Under the pieces are notes generated by a model that ran no database searches, had not been told where the DNA came from, and was given only the letters and a program-made list of their open reading frames with translations. The position numbers were made by a program, and so were the translations under genes. Positions 21,889 to 33,333 of a DNA stretch of 64,000 bases are shown here, in pieces. Source of the stretch: Darksidea phi (taxonomy: Eukaryota; Ascomycota; Dothideomycetes; Pleosporales; Lentitheciaceae); NCBI GenBank assembly GCA_030770425.1, contig JASJFT010000015.1, forward strand, positions 124,001-188,000, given 5' to 3'. Each line of letters opens with the position of its first letter. Positions within the stretch are counted from its first letter, which is position 1.

Positions 21889-22980
21889 TCACGCGCGCCT
21901 CGCCTCCTCCTGATGCCGCAAGGCCATCGCCCTCAGCTCATCCAACTGCCTCTGCTTCATCTCCACAAACTCATCTTTCTTCCGCTCCCTCTGTGCAACC
22001 CGCTGCTCCCGCACGAACAATGCTTGCTCCCGCTTATGCAAGTCTCGCTCTCGCTCATTGAGACGTCGCTCCCAGATGCGCAACTCCTCCTCGCGCTCGT
22101 CCACTCGCTTCGTGCGCTCGTTCAGGATGCGCACTTGGTCGTCGTCGACGGTCTGGGGGCTGGGAGAGAGGCGGGAGAAGGCTGGGGCGGGCTCTGGGGC
22201 AAGAATAGCGATGTCGTTGTCATTGTTGCGACGGGTCGGTGCTGGAGCAGGGAAGTCGTTGTTCGCGTTGGCGTTTTGGCTTGTATTGCGCCAGTTCCTT
22301 GCCGTCAAGGCTTCGATAGGATCGATTGGGGACCGATATCGTGTGGATTGACTCATCGTAGGAAAAGCAGCTCTGAAGAGACTCGCCGTCTGATTGCTCC
22401 TTGCGTTCCCGCCTCCATTCCTCTCCCGTGCTATTCCTTCCTCGCGCCTCTGCCGCCGCGATAATTGCCCATTCCGAGCTCGTGAGCGTATGTCGGCAAT
22501 TTCTTGACGGTACTGCTGGTAGCTCTCCTCGGTTACTTCGTCGTCGCTATCGCTGTCGATGTTGATGACCATCTCTGGGGTGCGGGTAGACGGAAGAGTG
22601 GCTGTCCTTGCTCCACCCACATCGTTTGCATTTGCACCGATCCGAGCCGCGGCACGCGCCACGGCAGATTCCCACCCTCCCATTGTTGAGAGACCAGGAC
22701 GTGGATTAGGCGGCACGGGAGCTGGGATCCACACAGTGCGGCAGATTGGACACTTCTTCTCCTGCGTTGGGTTCGTGGTGAGTAGAGACGTGAGGCAAGA
22801 GAGGCCTATGATGTGAGTGCAGCCCGGAACACCTGTGATGCGAGTGGCAGGCTCACTGATGTAGGACTCGAGGCAAATGGCGCACTCATCCATGACGGGC
22901 ACGCAATTGGCACTTAGCACGTCAACTTTTGTTTCAAGGAAAGCTGTCGCCCTAAGCGCGGCGGCTTGCGCCTCGGCCAT
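21889..22980 (-). CDS. RING-type E3 ligase candidate with SUMO-interaction-like motif, 363 aa
   Basis: Start ATG 22980 (MAEAQAAALRATAFLETKVD). The RING has zinc ligands C33, C36, C54, H56, C62, C77 and C80. The usual fifth ligand position (residue 59) is Gly within C-T-H-I-I-G-L-S-C, a variant also seen in other fungal RING proteins, so cross-bracing may be altered. At residues 138-148 VINIDSDSDDE matches the hydrophobic core plus acidic stretch of a SUMO-interacting motif. The last ~75 residues form a highly charged coiled coil (REEELRIWERRLNERERDLHKREQ). Such proteins transfer ubiquitin with an E2; the motif combination suggests a SUMO-targeted ligase, which is inference. It converges with the 18868 gene. 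Confidence 0.78.
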   Translation of the reverse strand: MAEAQAAALRATAFLETKVDVLSANCVPVMDECAICLESYISEPATRITGVPGCTHIIGLSCLTSLLTTNPTQEKKCPICRTVWIPAPVPPNPRPGLSTMGGWESAVARAAARIGANANDVGGARTATLPSTRTPEMVINIDSDSDDEVTEESYQQYRQEIADIRSRARNGQLSRRQRREEGIARERNGGGNARSNQTASLFRAAFPTMSQSTRYRSPIDPIEALTARNWRNTSQNANANNDFPAPAPTRRNNDNDIAILAPEPAPAFSRLSPSPQTVDDDQVRILNERTKRVDEREEELRIWERRLNERERDLHKREQALFVREQRVAQRERKKDEFVEMKQRQLDELRAMALRHQEEARRA

Positions 22981-24012
22981 CGTTGCAGGCTGTGAGTACC
23001 GTTGAGAGGGGCTATGTTGCAGTCGCAAGGGAATTGGCTGGGAGCTGCGTTGTGAGTGGTATTGCGCCTCTGTTGGTGGTAGGGGTGGAGGTGAGGCTCG
23101 TGTGGGCCGCGTCTCTGTGGGAGATAATAGAGTGTGAAAGAAAGAGGCTATAGCGATGGCAACTGCTGCGGGCTATTGTGTTGTTGAGGCAACAAAGTGA
23201 GAGGTTTCGACGTTGTGCACGTGGTAAGTTGGGCGCCGCACGAGCAACTTCACCTTCACTTTGCGAATCCCTTACTCGAGTTTCGGTCGATTCGCCTGGT
23301 ATATATCTCAGATACTTACATTGCTATTGGAATACTAGCCTGAGTGATGGATGTGTTTCACTGGCGAACTCAGCTTAAGGGGATGTTATCGGTGGTTTTC
23401 AACAGGAATATGCCACCCGTTTTGGCAGCGAGAAATTGTTGAGGGCGTATAAAAGTTTCGATCAACAGATATTTGATGTATGCCATATCTATCATCTACC
23501 GATCAAAGAGACACAACGAATAAGAACCTTTCCTCTCCCTCCTAAGCTAATGACAGGGGAGCACAGCGCTGTAAAACCTCTCACGAGTATATAGCTTCGT
23601 ATTTATCCCATATGTACACAAGATGCCGCTTGGGTATGGTGCCGCTCGAAACATCAGGACAAGATGAGCGAGCCCCCCGAATAGGTTTGCACCCGACTGC
23701 ACCTGTAATACGAACCAATATAAAACAAGGAGAGTTCAAGACCATGTAAGGTTAACGTCTGCTTGTTCGGCGTCAAAGTTCGATACACACTATATCCTAA
23801 CGATCCTAACAAACGCTAAAATCCCAGTGTCTATACAACCACCATTTAAGCATTTTAACTGTGCAGGCATTAGTTATCCAGACCTTAATTTTCAACGAGA
23901 ATGAGTGGCCATTTACAGCCGAAGGATTCAGTGGCAGTGTTCAACAGATATTGTAACCTGAAGCGAATTATCGAATTCAGCCCGCTACGCAGACAGTCGA
24001 GCTCGGCGTCTA
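22981..24012. other. Intergenic, nothing recognised
   Basis: Upstream of the RING gene. No gene, repeat or RNA structure is supported. Confidence 0.6.
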
Positions 24013-24245
24013 TTTAGGACGTATAAGAGCTCTGAGCTAGCTTAAAGTTAGTAGCTATTAATAGATCAAGGGGTTGTTATAGTAGAAAGTTAAAGTAGGA
24101 GTGCTAATGATCTCTCTTAAAGTATTAGGAGCCTTAGGACAAGAAAGGTAAGTATTATAGTAATTAAAATAATTTTTTTCCCATTATCTTTATATAGAGA
24201 GGTCTAAAAAAGTTAACTCAAGTATATTAAGGGTAGATAATTAAA
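24013..24245. repeat. Short RIP-affected relic
   Basis: About 230 bp with the same TpA-rich, CpA/TpG-poor texture as the left transposon block (for example TTAGTAGCTATTAATAG), set in normal sequence. Probably a fragment of a mutated repeat; I cannot assign the family. Confidence 0.55.
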
Positions 24246-24388
24246 CCTTCTGCTCAACAATTTTAACCCTTTTCCCTTTCGAGGCCTATCAACATTCGAA
24301 ACATCATCCTGTCGGTCGTGAACATCCCTCACGAGCGATAGTATTGTGTCTAGCTCTACAGCTCTGTTATCATATACAACGTATAGGC

Positions 24389-24474
24389 ATAGCACCTGTA
24401 CTGTGTGCAAACTCCTACTGTGTTTATGCGGACCTTACAAAAGAGGCTTCCACTGTGCAAACCCAAAACATATA
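24389..24474 (+). repeat. Dispersed repeat, copy 1
   Basis: An ~85-bp sequence containing ACTCCTACTGTGTTT and TGCGGACCTT recurs at 49118-49203 in the same orientation with scattered differences. Flanks are unrelated. Confidence 0.75.
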
Positions 24475-24720
24475 GGGGGCGAAGGCAGCGGGCGGCGTTT
24501 TATGCAATATTACCATTGAGCGTTGAGAGCCGATCCATGGATGACTAATTAGGTGGAGATTTTGCCGTCTTTTGTTGGAGGGAGGGTACCGCCGAGCGAA
24601 TCGTTCATGTCCCAACGATGCAATCCACCCTGTTACTTAAACCCAGACCCGCCATCATGACCACTCCCAACGAAAACAACCTTAAGATTTCTTCTGATTC
24701 AGATACATTGTGTTACCGAA

Positions 24721-25727
24721 ATGCCTTCTCGCACCCGCACGGCCAACCAAGCGATCGTCACCCTCTCGAGTCCCGACAATCGTACATTCGACTTCACCAA
24801 CACGGCCAATTCTCCGTGTGCCATTCGCATCAAAGTGCCCAAGAAATCTACGTGGAAAGGTGGTGATATCCGTTGGAACGAGACATACAGAGTACGGTTG
24901 AGGTGCGAGGGCGGGAGAGTGCATGTGTGTATAGGGACAGGGTTGTACTCCAATGCCGACCTCTCTTTTGGGGCTGGCAGTGAGGTGACCTACACAAAGT
25001 TCAGCATAGTCTATTGGCAAAGAAGCGAGAAATTGCAGAACAGTGGAGAGCTGAGGAAGCTCGGAGAAGTCGCACCGGAGATCCACATGAGGAACGAGAG
25101 GAGCTCGCTCCTCGGATTGGACGAGAGGCGAGACGAACGGAGTGGCCCTCCAATCCCAGCGAGCGACAACGAAGACCTGATCGTCGACATATCCCCCTCC
25201 CTAGACCCGTGGAACCAAATCTACCACGCCCGCCACGAACTCCTCTACCGACACATCGCATCCCTCACCCTCGACGCACCGATCTACCCCACTCTCCCTA
25301 CTACACGCTTCCTATTCGCCTACTCTTTCGTCTCCCTGTCTTCCTATTCCCCACCTCCATCCGCATTTACCTCATAAACTACTTCCTCTCCATCCAACTT
25401 CTTGTCCTCTACTCCGCCTTCGACTACCATCCGTACCTGGGGTCGCTCCCCATCGCCTTCCTGTACGGTTCGATATTCTGGTGGAAGTACTGGGTGCCGT
25501 TCGCACCGCAGCTTCCCGATTGGGTGTGCCGTGCGCAGTGGGAGAGTGGAATTGTCGTCAGCCACGTTAAGGTTTGGGTTTGGGCGTTGATAGGGAGGGT
25601 GTTGTTAGGGATGAGGGTTGTGTATGCGGAATATACGCCGGAAAGGCTAGTGCATGCGCTAGACCCAATTCCGAGAGAGGATACTCCAGGGGGAAAGTAT
25701 GGTATGGGTGCTGGTGCGATGGTTTGA
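24721..25727 (+). CDS. Unrecognised membrane protein, apparent frameshift near 25300
   Basis: From ATG 24721 the frame (MPSRTRTANQAIVTLSS...) encodes a beta-rich N-terminal domain (TFDFTNTANSPCAIRIKV, YRVRLRCEGGRVHVCIG) and a polar linker, and stops at about 25377. An overlapping frame, open from before 25014 to 25727, carries what looks like the natural C-terminus. That part has a hydrophobic hairpin (IRIYLINYFLSIQLLVLYSAFD), then GSIFWWKYWVPF, VWVWALIGRVLLGMRVVYAEY and the tail HALDPIPREDTPGG. A GT..AG intron that joins the frames without losing good sequence was not found, although an acceptor-like CCCTCCCTAG ends at 25204. So this is a one-base indel (assembly error or pseudogene) or unusual splicing. 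Family unknown. Confidence 0.5.
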
Positions 25728-27250
25728 TGGTGGTCATCGCGTGACGCGATACTGCTTATGATTTGTGGCCGGACATGTGCATGTAAGCGACCACAGTAAT
25801 CCTGTCTAAATTCCTAAACACAGATTCGGAGCCGTCTCAGGCGTATCATTCGATGCGTTACATGTCGTTTCCTACTTCTATAAGCTTGCAGTGATATTGC
25901 AATACTCCTCTGCAAGCTTGACGTCAAAATGAATGCTAACGGACAAGGGTCGCGACGGGTCAAACATCTGCATCTCACGACACCCCAGTTGACTTTGGAA
26001 TCATAATTTTGCGCAAACCTCTATGTTGTAGGGTATGCTGGTCTGATTTTCAACTTATTAGAGTCGCAGCAGCCCTCCCGCTCCCAATCTAACCGCCGCT
26101 CCCCCATCTCTCAATTCGATCAAGCTAAACCACCATATGAACACTTTTTGCGTTGTCAAACCAGGTATTAGAATATTGGAAGCTTCATCACAACGCAATT
26201 CGTGGCGCAACATCTGTGGCGGCTTAGTAGAAAGCGGGCCGAGATGAGGGCTTGTGGGCACTGGGGTGCCTCGCAAAGAGAGGAGTTGACCTATATGTCA
26301 GTTAGAAATGAACACGGGTGAGCTTAGAGCAGTAACTTGTACTGACGTATTTGACAGCCTCTGTATTCTGTTACTGCTGCAATGTTCACGTGGGCTGGTT
26401 GGCCGTTTGGGATATCCCTCCTATCACATCCCTTTCGTCTACACTCTCTACAAGGGTTTTGGCATCCATTCGTTAGTCAAGAAGGTGATGGCGCAAGGTC
26501 GAATGCACCACCTTGAAGGCATCGAGTCGGCGGATATATACTAAAGTATCAGAGTATGACAAAAGGATGACGATAAAACCATACGGGTTATCGATTTGGG
26601 ACTGTAAAGTGTAATTTATTTGTTGTTTCAAGCCGTAGCGTACGTTTCCCATCTAATAAATGGATCTGGACATGGCGAAGGCGACTTCGAGCGAGGTCAA
26701 TACGCTAGTTTTCTGGTTGAATGATAAGAGGAGCGTTAAAAAGTTCTGTTCATAGCATCTATTCTGTAAGGGTCATTGGCGGTATGCATTTTGCAGCGTA
26801 AGATGAATTAGATGAACCGCCGTCGAAGGAACTTACGTACTAAAGGTTAAAAGTGGCGCACACACAAGACCCTTTCACTAAGCGCGGCTCATTGCGCTCA
26901 CTGCAAAGAAATTCTAGCTAGATTCGGCATCCACTTTGAATCACGGCCTTGTATTCAGCTTCGTATCGCCGCCTGTTAGTGGTAATGTCACACTTTGTGA
27001 GGGTTTAGCCCTTCTCACCTACACTTTATACACAATAATAGAGCTAGAGTTGCATACAATACTGTCCGTTATGTATAACGTCCGACGAGATAATGCGTCA
27101 GCATTGACGGATGATAAGGAATAAATACGCTGCCGAGCCGCAGAGTTGAGGTAGAGCCCCAACAGTAGTAGCGAGGAGACACACAAAACATTATATCATA
27201 GCGGAGTTTATTCCTTGATGTTCTCAACTCCCTAAAGATTAGAATTTGCA
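25728..27250. other. Intergenic, nothing recognised
   Basis: A 78-codon frame at 26308-26544 has no domain or splice support. No other signal was seen. Confidence 0.5.
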
Positions 27251-29990
27251 ATGAGCGCCTTGCAACCCCCAAGCATAAGAGCTATTCTTGGCCGACAAAG
27301 AGGAGTAACAGCATCACATCCCGCTCGCTCACGCGACGTCCCTCCCGCACCATACAAACTCCGCTCGAAATACGCCGCCTCTTGGGCATTCACCTTCTAT
27401 GCGCCCAGCTTGGGCCCCGGTCTTAGTGCGCGTGAGCATGCAGCCGCTATATCAACCGCTCGGGGATATCCGGCCTTACAGACAGCGAGCGCACCCCTGA
27501 ACAAGCGAACGCACCAACTCTTAGTCAGATAAGTTTTTGACGTCCTTTAGGAGTCTTCGCCGAAGCAAACAGAGCTGGCGGATGTTCCTGACGAGCATCT
27601 AGAACCAGCAAAGACACCGACACCAGCACCACCGCCATCATTGTCGAGAATAGAGGCATAGGTACTAGCCGCTGCAGCCGCCGTCGCAGCCGCTTCGAAT
27701 GAACTAGTGTCTCCGTGGATAAGGTGCCGAAGACGCCCTTGCTAGTCTCCGCCTCACCCGTCGTAGCTCCGGCTGTGGACTTGGTGCCCCTAGCCCCGAA
27801 GATAAATCATATCAATACTTCGCAGCCGACAAATGGCCCAGGAATGGAAGACTGGCCTCCTGTTGTTACAGGTAGCTTTAATGTGTACGCCTTCTCGAGG
27901 GTCCTTGAAGGCTTTCCTCCAAAGCAGGGCAGAAGCGAAAAGCCCAGGGAACCCTAGCAAGTGCCGAGTTCGAAACGCCGAAGAAAGTTGGGCTACAGTT
28001 AGTACAGCAGCCTACTCCGCCACGACCGCTCCTCGACGGTAGCTTCTCCCTAGCTCAAACCCCATCGCTTCCCTGCAAGCTGCCGCGCTTAATTAACAAT
28101 CCCCTAAGCCGAAACCTAACCTTACCCAAACAATGCAACTTTATGCACACGACGAACTCGCGAAGATGCAAATCAAGCTGGCCAACGAGCGCAATGCCTA
28201 TGCGATGTGTTGGAAGAGGATGAACGAGACGGGTTGCGACGTCGATGACTTGCCGGTCTTGAAAGAGCGGGACCAGATTGTAAAGGACCGGCATTCCACG
28301 GCTGAAAAGAACCTCGCCACGTTATCGACCATCATCTAGCGATCACGTATAGCCGAGCAGCAGGCTGAACGGCGGTGGATACGACAGCGTGGAGAATTTC
28401 AGGCTTCGCGAATGATGTCTCGGAGCACCCTCGCTCGTCGTAATCACCGCAGCTCGCACAGATGTGTTGGGTAGCACCGCTCGCTAAGGGTAATCGGATT
28501 ACAGGATCGCAGCCCGAGCGACCGCAATCCCAGCCGATACGACAGGAGCAGCAGCTGCTGCGGGAGCAGCCGCTGGACCTATGCCGGCAGCTTTCCTACC
28601 CACGGTGAGAACTAAGTTGCCTAGTCCCAAAAGTCCGCAATGACGACAGCAGCAGCAGACCCATCCGACTGGCAACAGTCTTTCCGATGAACCATATCCT
28701 GAAGGCAACCAGGTTGCCCAGTCCAACACCGTACTTCCGCGTAGCCAGAACATTCGTCTAGCAGCCTGTCCAGCCTGTCCAGCTGCTGCAATCTACACAG
28801 AATGTGCCTATGCCGCGTATGGCGCCAGCTCCGGACATCTAATACACACAGCCCCAGTATCGGCAACAGCCGCAGTTTCTGGTAGGTACCGGACGCGGAG
28901 GTATGGTGGCTGGAGGAGTGCCGAATGGAGGCGGTCAGATGGGTAGCATGTTTCATCGCGAGAGACCGCCTGCGAACCGTGCTTTGCCTGGAACTGGACC
29001 CGTGGAAGGTATGTCTCATGCAGACGTCCAGGCTCGCGATAATACTGTGAATTTGCCCGTTGGGCACGTGGAGCCCGCGAGGCAGATGGGTCAACCAGGA
29101 AGCCACCGCCACCGCCGGATGATACAGGACATACAGCTTGCTCGTCAGTAGTAGGCTCAGCAGCTGAGACAAGCTGAAATTATGCGCAGTCGAGGGGGAG
29201 ACTCAACAAATAGTTCCCTGCACCATATCCGGCGCAACCCATCACCAACGGCAATGGCTACCAGCAAGCACCCCCAACCTTGCCTCTTCCGGTATCGGTG
29301 CGCCAATTCCTCAACAGACTCCTAAGGGTATGTTACCACCGCATACATGGACGCAGCTACAGAAGAATAGTTTTAATAGAGTTGATCGGTGGGCGTAGAC
29401 TATAAGATTCTCGAATCGGAGAGAGGGTGGTATGAGGTGTTGATACAAACACAGCAGCCGTTCATATGAGAGATGTGTAGCATAGATAATGCAGGTCTGA
29501 GGCTGCTCAGACGGACGATTTACGAGCGAGGTAGTTGTGGCAGGCGGTGCGGTGGTCTTTTGGACGCGAGTATACAAGGTGTTGCTGCTCAAGATATCAT
29601 TAGCGAATTCGTTAGACAGCTCTAGAGTGGGCATTCTGAAACCCTATGGCTATATAATCTTGCGTTTACAACCACTGGGACAAACACATAGCCACGTTGG
29701 GGAGCTGATGAGTGAATACCGTGAGATTTTCGATCAGATGACAGGAACAATAACAATGAATTAGGCTGCAAGCCTGATATGGATAGACAAAAGAATAGAG
29801 GTGATATTGTGTGATGGAGAGGAGAGAAAAACGCATGACGTTGCGGAATGGGTGTCAGTCATCTTACAAAACCTTAGTCGACGCTCAACGCCCTCGGACG
29901 ACTATTCTGAACTGGATTGTAGGTTTAATACACTAACCTACAACATGATTCCAATCGCTTAGCGTGATCCAAAAGATCGACACCCCCTTT
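27251..29990 (+). pseudogene. Large decayed coding region, family not recognised
   Basis: Protein-like stretches follow each other on the plus strand but change frame and are split by TAG/TAA. They include MSALQPPSIRAILGRQ (27251), a Pro/Ala-rich linker (27600-27830), a helical block MQLYAHDELAKMQIKLANERN with KERDQIVKDRHSTAEKNLATL (28133-28336), a Gln/Gly-rich part (28860-29190), and blocks such as ESERGWYEVLIQTQQPF (about 29410) and AEWVSVILQNLSRR (about 29840). Many stops sit in CAG/CAA contexts (for example two TAGs after a LARQ block near 29150). This resembles one or two genes mutated by mild RIP and indels. Confidence 0.5.
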
Positions 29991-32935
29991 AGCCAATCCC
30001 ATCCTCCCTATTGGCCGCCTTGTTTCCTTTTACTCCTCAGCATGTCTGACGATTCCGCACGATGCTTTTACTCTCGGGTGAGATCTGCAGTTTTGGAGAG
30101 ACGAAACAGCAGTGCTGAACCGATGTTGTCCGCCTCACTCTTCTGATACATAGTTGGTGTGTGATACACGAACGCGTTTTCGCTCAGATTTGGTCCGGGG
30201 CTTCGCGTATCACCAACATCGGACGGCTCAGAGAGGGCAACGTCGTAAGGCAATCTCAGCGTAGGGCAGAACTATACTTTTGTAAGAAGAGACCGACACT
30301 TCGGGCCGATGAGATAGGAATGGTTCGCTGGCGGGTACTCTCTGAACAATACCCGCCGTCTCTTGTTCGCTGCCCTGAATAGAGCTAATGCAAGAGTAGA
30401 GACTAAGAGTCCTTAGTAGGTCGGCGGTTGATGTATGGACGGATACCATGACGAGCAATCTCCACCTCTATCCGAGGCACACGCTATCTCAAGTATTAGG
30501 TTTGCCTCGCGTAGCGTGTACAGCGCTGTAGGATAACAGTTCGGCCTGAATGATAATATTAGTTGGAATGCTCCAGAAGGCACCTCGAGAAAGACTTCAG
30601 GTTGAGAATGAGCGTTTGAGAATGTGATCTGACGGGGATTTCTTCAGCCGGTGCAATCTTTGGGCGGAAGTGGTATGCCTTACGAGATGGCGAATGTGTT
30701 ACCGGAAGAAACGGCTGCCGCTGTGATGTTGAACGCTATTCCGGTGTGTGTTTCAGCATCCGAATCATGAACAAGCAGTCCATGGGCGCCGAGGAAATGC
30801 GTTCACTGCTTCCGGTGAGGCGGGATATGGAAGTAACTACCGATTGGTTTTTTGGTACCATCATCTTCTGGTTGTTACCGTCGTCGTCTAGGATTCATGT
30901 AATTAGGCCTGCAGCCCGGTAAATCTCCCGTTTCTCGCAGAAGCTCGAGTGAGATGTGCGTGCGAGGCAAGGTGGCGCGCGCCGGTCTCGCCGACTCCCA
31001 GTTCCTAATTCAGAAGTCATCAATGCCCAGTACGGGCGCCACTTGGGTAGCGAAGCATGCAGGCCGCGCAAGTTAGAGACATCAGAGCGACACAGGCTTT
31101 CATAGATGCCACTACAATCGGGAAACAGTCCCACTTCGGTGATTGAATGGCTCGGCTGCGGCCAGCTCTCGTTCATAGTGGAGATGACCTGATAGTGGGG
31201 AATCGAGTTGTGGGGTCGCTTGATTTGCAAGGTTATCAGGTTGCCATATGGACACCTTTTGTGTCCGCTTTCGTGAAGCTTCCTATCCTCGCCTTGTGCG
31301 CGATTCTCCGGTGACGACGAGGAAGAAGATGCAAGTCATAACGTAAATGACGTATACTGCATCGTTCGATTTGCATTGCTTCGTATAGGCCAGAAGCGAG
31401 GGAAAGCAGCTGGGTGTGGTTCGAGGATGCGGGGTAGAAGCTTTCAGAGCGCTGGCAATAGGCGGTTGTACGAAACGATCCCGAAGGCGTGGGTCTAGTA
31501 TAGGGCTTTGGGCATGAGTTCGAATGCACGTAAGGCGAGTGAGCTGTCTTCTCTCCAGGGTGGTCGGACGCCCTTATCTGGTAAGACCGCTCCTCCTTTC
31601 CAGCAAGCCACGGCATAATAGACGCTCTCAGCGGAGTGCAAATGGTAAATTCCCCGTCTTGCACAGTCGCAGGGAGTAGAGCTCCGCTGTTGGAAAAGTC
31701 TGGAGAGTTTGCCCACAGGTGAACCTGTGTCACGGATACAGATACTAGATGATAGTAATTGACAGCCTCACTGTTTCTAAGCACGGGGGTACTGCCGCCT
31801 TCTGCACCTGATTGCGCGATGTCAACCCGTTCGCCACTTTCAGTCGAGCCGATCGTCACGTCCTGCAACGTGGTCAAAACGATCATGTGCAACATTTGAC
31901 GTGTTGTGGTAATTGACTTGGACCGGCAGGCTTGATAAGCTTAGCCACTGCCTCTTGGAAGTCCGGCGTTGCCTGAGTCGGGTCAATCTTAAGCGGTCTC
32001 GATGGCCGGGTGAGAAAAAAGAATTTCCACGTCAATAATTTCCGGTCATTAAGCAGGGAGAATCGTGGTCGGGAAATGCACTTCTGCCCAGTCGATTGCG
32101 CTGCGTCCTTGCCGAGAGGGGATGTTCCCTGCGCGTCTAGGGTAGTGTAAACGTGACAGAAGACGGCGGTGAGTCCAACGTACAAGTCGACGCCGGAGAC
32201 ATGTCAAGATCCTATTTCAGGTATCGGTGGTGATGCGTTAGCAAATTCGAAGATGTGTTGTCTTTCGATGCGGAATTGATCATCGCGGAGTGGTTCGCGG
32301 CCAAGGCCCAATCCGGTATAGAGCTGCTACACCACAAAGACCCGAAGCCGAGTCAGACAGGTGCGCAAATAACGTAGAAGAAAAAGAAGCCCGTTTGGAG
32401 GATTGACGCTGCAATGCTGGTGGCGAATGTGCTTTATACATATGCATTTCTACCACCGTTCCGTCGCATTGTAGACGTGTCCGATGAGTTGTCGTCGCGA
32501 TGCTGCGAGCAAACAACTTCGAGCCATACAGGGCGTTGTGTTAATGCATCGGGTACCGGTAGTAATACAGAGGCGAGAGGGAGCTGCGTCTTGTCTTGGA
32601 AAAAGAGACTAGGGTAAATAGGGCGTGGACCTGGATTGGAGCCCAACGGATCGCCGAAGATTCAGGCGAGGCGAGCGAAGTGAGGCGGCGCGCGGCATCA
32701 CTGCAGCGGGTCAATGCCCAACGTCCGGATGCCGCGCACCACGAGATGATGTCTACCGGTGTATCCAGATTCGTGGCTTGGATTACTGCGTCAAAGCCGG
32801 TTTCTCGAAGTTTGGCTATAAGACCGGACCCAGTCGCATCGACTCTAATCGAGCAGGTCCACGGAAGCCAAAGCTGGTCTTGATCGCCTCCCCTCTACTG
32901 CATTTCTTTGTCGCTGTCTTCCACATACGCCCCAC
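29991..32935. pseudogene. Gene-poor island with broken coding fragments
   Basis: Short protein-like segments on the plus strand are interrupted by stops, for example around 31070-31290 (RDIRATQAFIDATTIGK ... AIWTPFVSAFVKLPILAL) and 32230-32420 (FEDVLSFDAELIIAEWFAAK). A 219-codon open minus frame (31236-31895) has unnatural composition and I regard it as chance. No intact gene can be modelled. Confidence 0.35.
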
Positions 32936-33333
32936 ATGGCTGCTGCAAACTCGTACTTTGTACCCGGTTACGGTATCTCAAGAGCCGTCATCCAGAATGA
33001 GATCCATTATTACTGCGGCCCAGAATCGATAGTTAGACCATATGTCCATCAAGTAAGTCTTCGTTGTATGGACTATGATCTTCATCGTTGCAGCAAGGCT
33101 GACCAGATTCAGGGGCGCGATGGCTTCCTGGTCACAACGTCCGGACCTCCGTTGACTAAGGTAGCCTTACAGCGCGCGCAATGCTGTGCAATCGCTCATG
33201 TTTGTAGGCGCAGATCGAGGATCTCAAGATCTCTTCCCGGGAGTACGAGGAGAAGCAGTCTCGGATAGCGAACGAATCGAACGTCTTTGTCAACCAGCCT
33301 ATTGCGGTACATCAGCGGATGCGGCGGATCTGA
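32936..33333 (+). CDS. Small three-exon fungal protein, 96 aa
   Basis: Exons 32936-33052, 33113-33160 and 33208-33333. Donors are GTAAGT and GTAGCC, acceptors are TTCAG and TGTAG, with a CTGAC branch-like site before the first acceptor. The joined frame is 291 nt ending in TGA. The product starts MAAANSYFVPGYGISRAVIQ, continues through an EIHYYCGPE block and VRPYVHQ/GRDGFLVTTSGPPLTK, and ends with a charged helix (IEDLKISSREYEEKQSRIANE). This pattern (a tyrosine-rich head with a G-I-S-R motif, then a GRDGFLVTT-like strand, then a helix) resembles a family of short uncharacterised ascomycete proteins known to me only as hypotheticals. It has no signal peptide. It stands alone within a degraded island. 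Confidence 0.6.

Noticed and set aside
25142..25204. 63-nt intron joining the two frames of the 24721 gene
   Set aside because: It has a GT, a CTGAT branch-like site and a good acceptor, but its length is a multiple of three and so does not change frame.
31236..31895. 219-codon open minus-strand frame
   Set aside because: Composition is unlike a protein, it has no domain and no homologous motif, and the opposite strand shows broken protein-like fragments instead.
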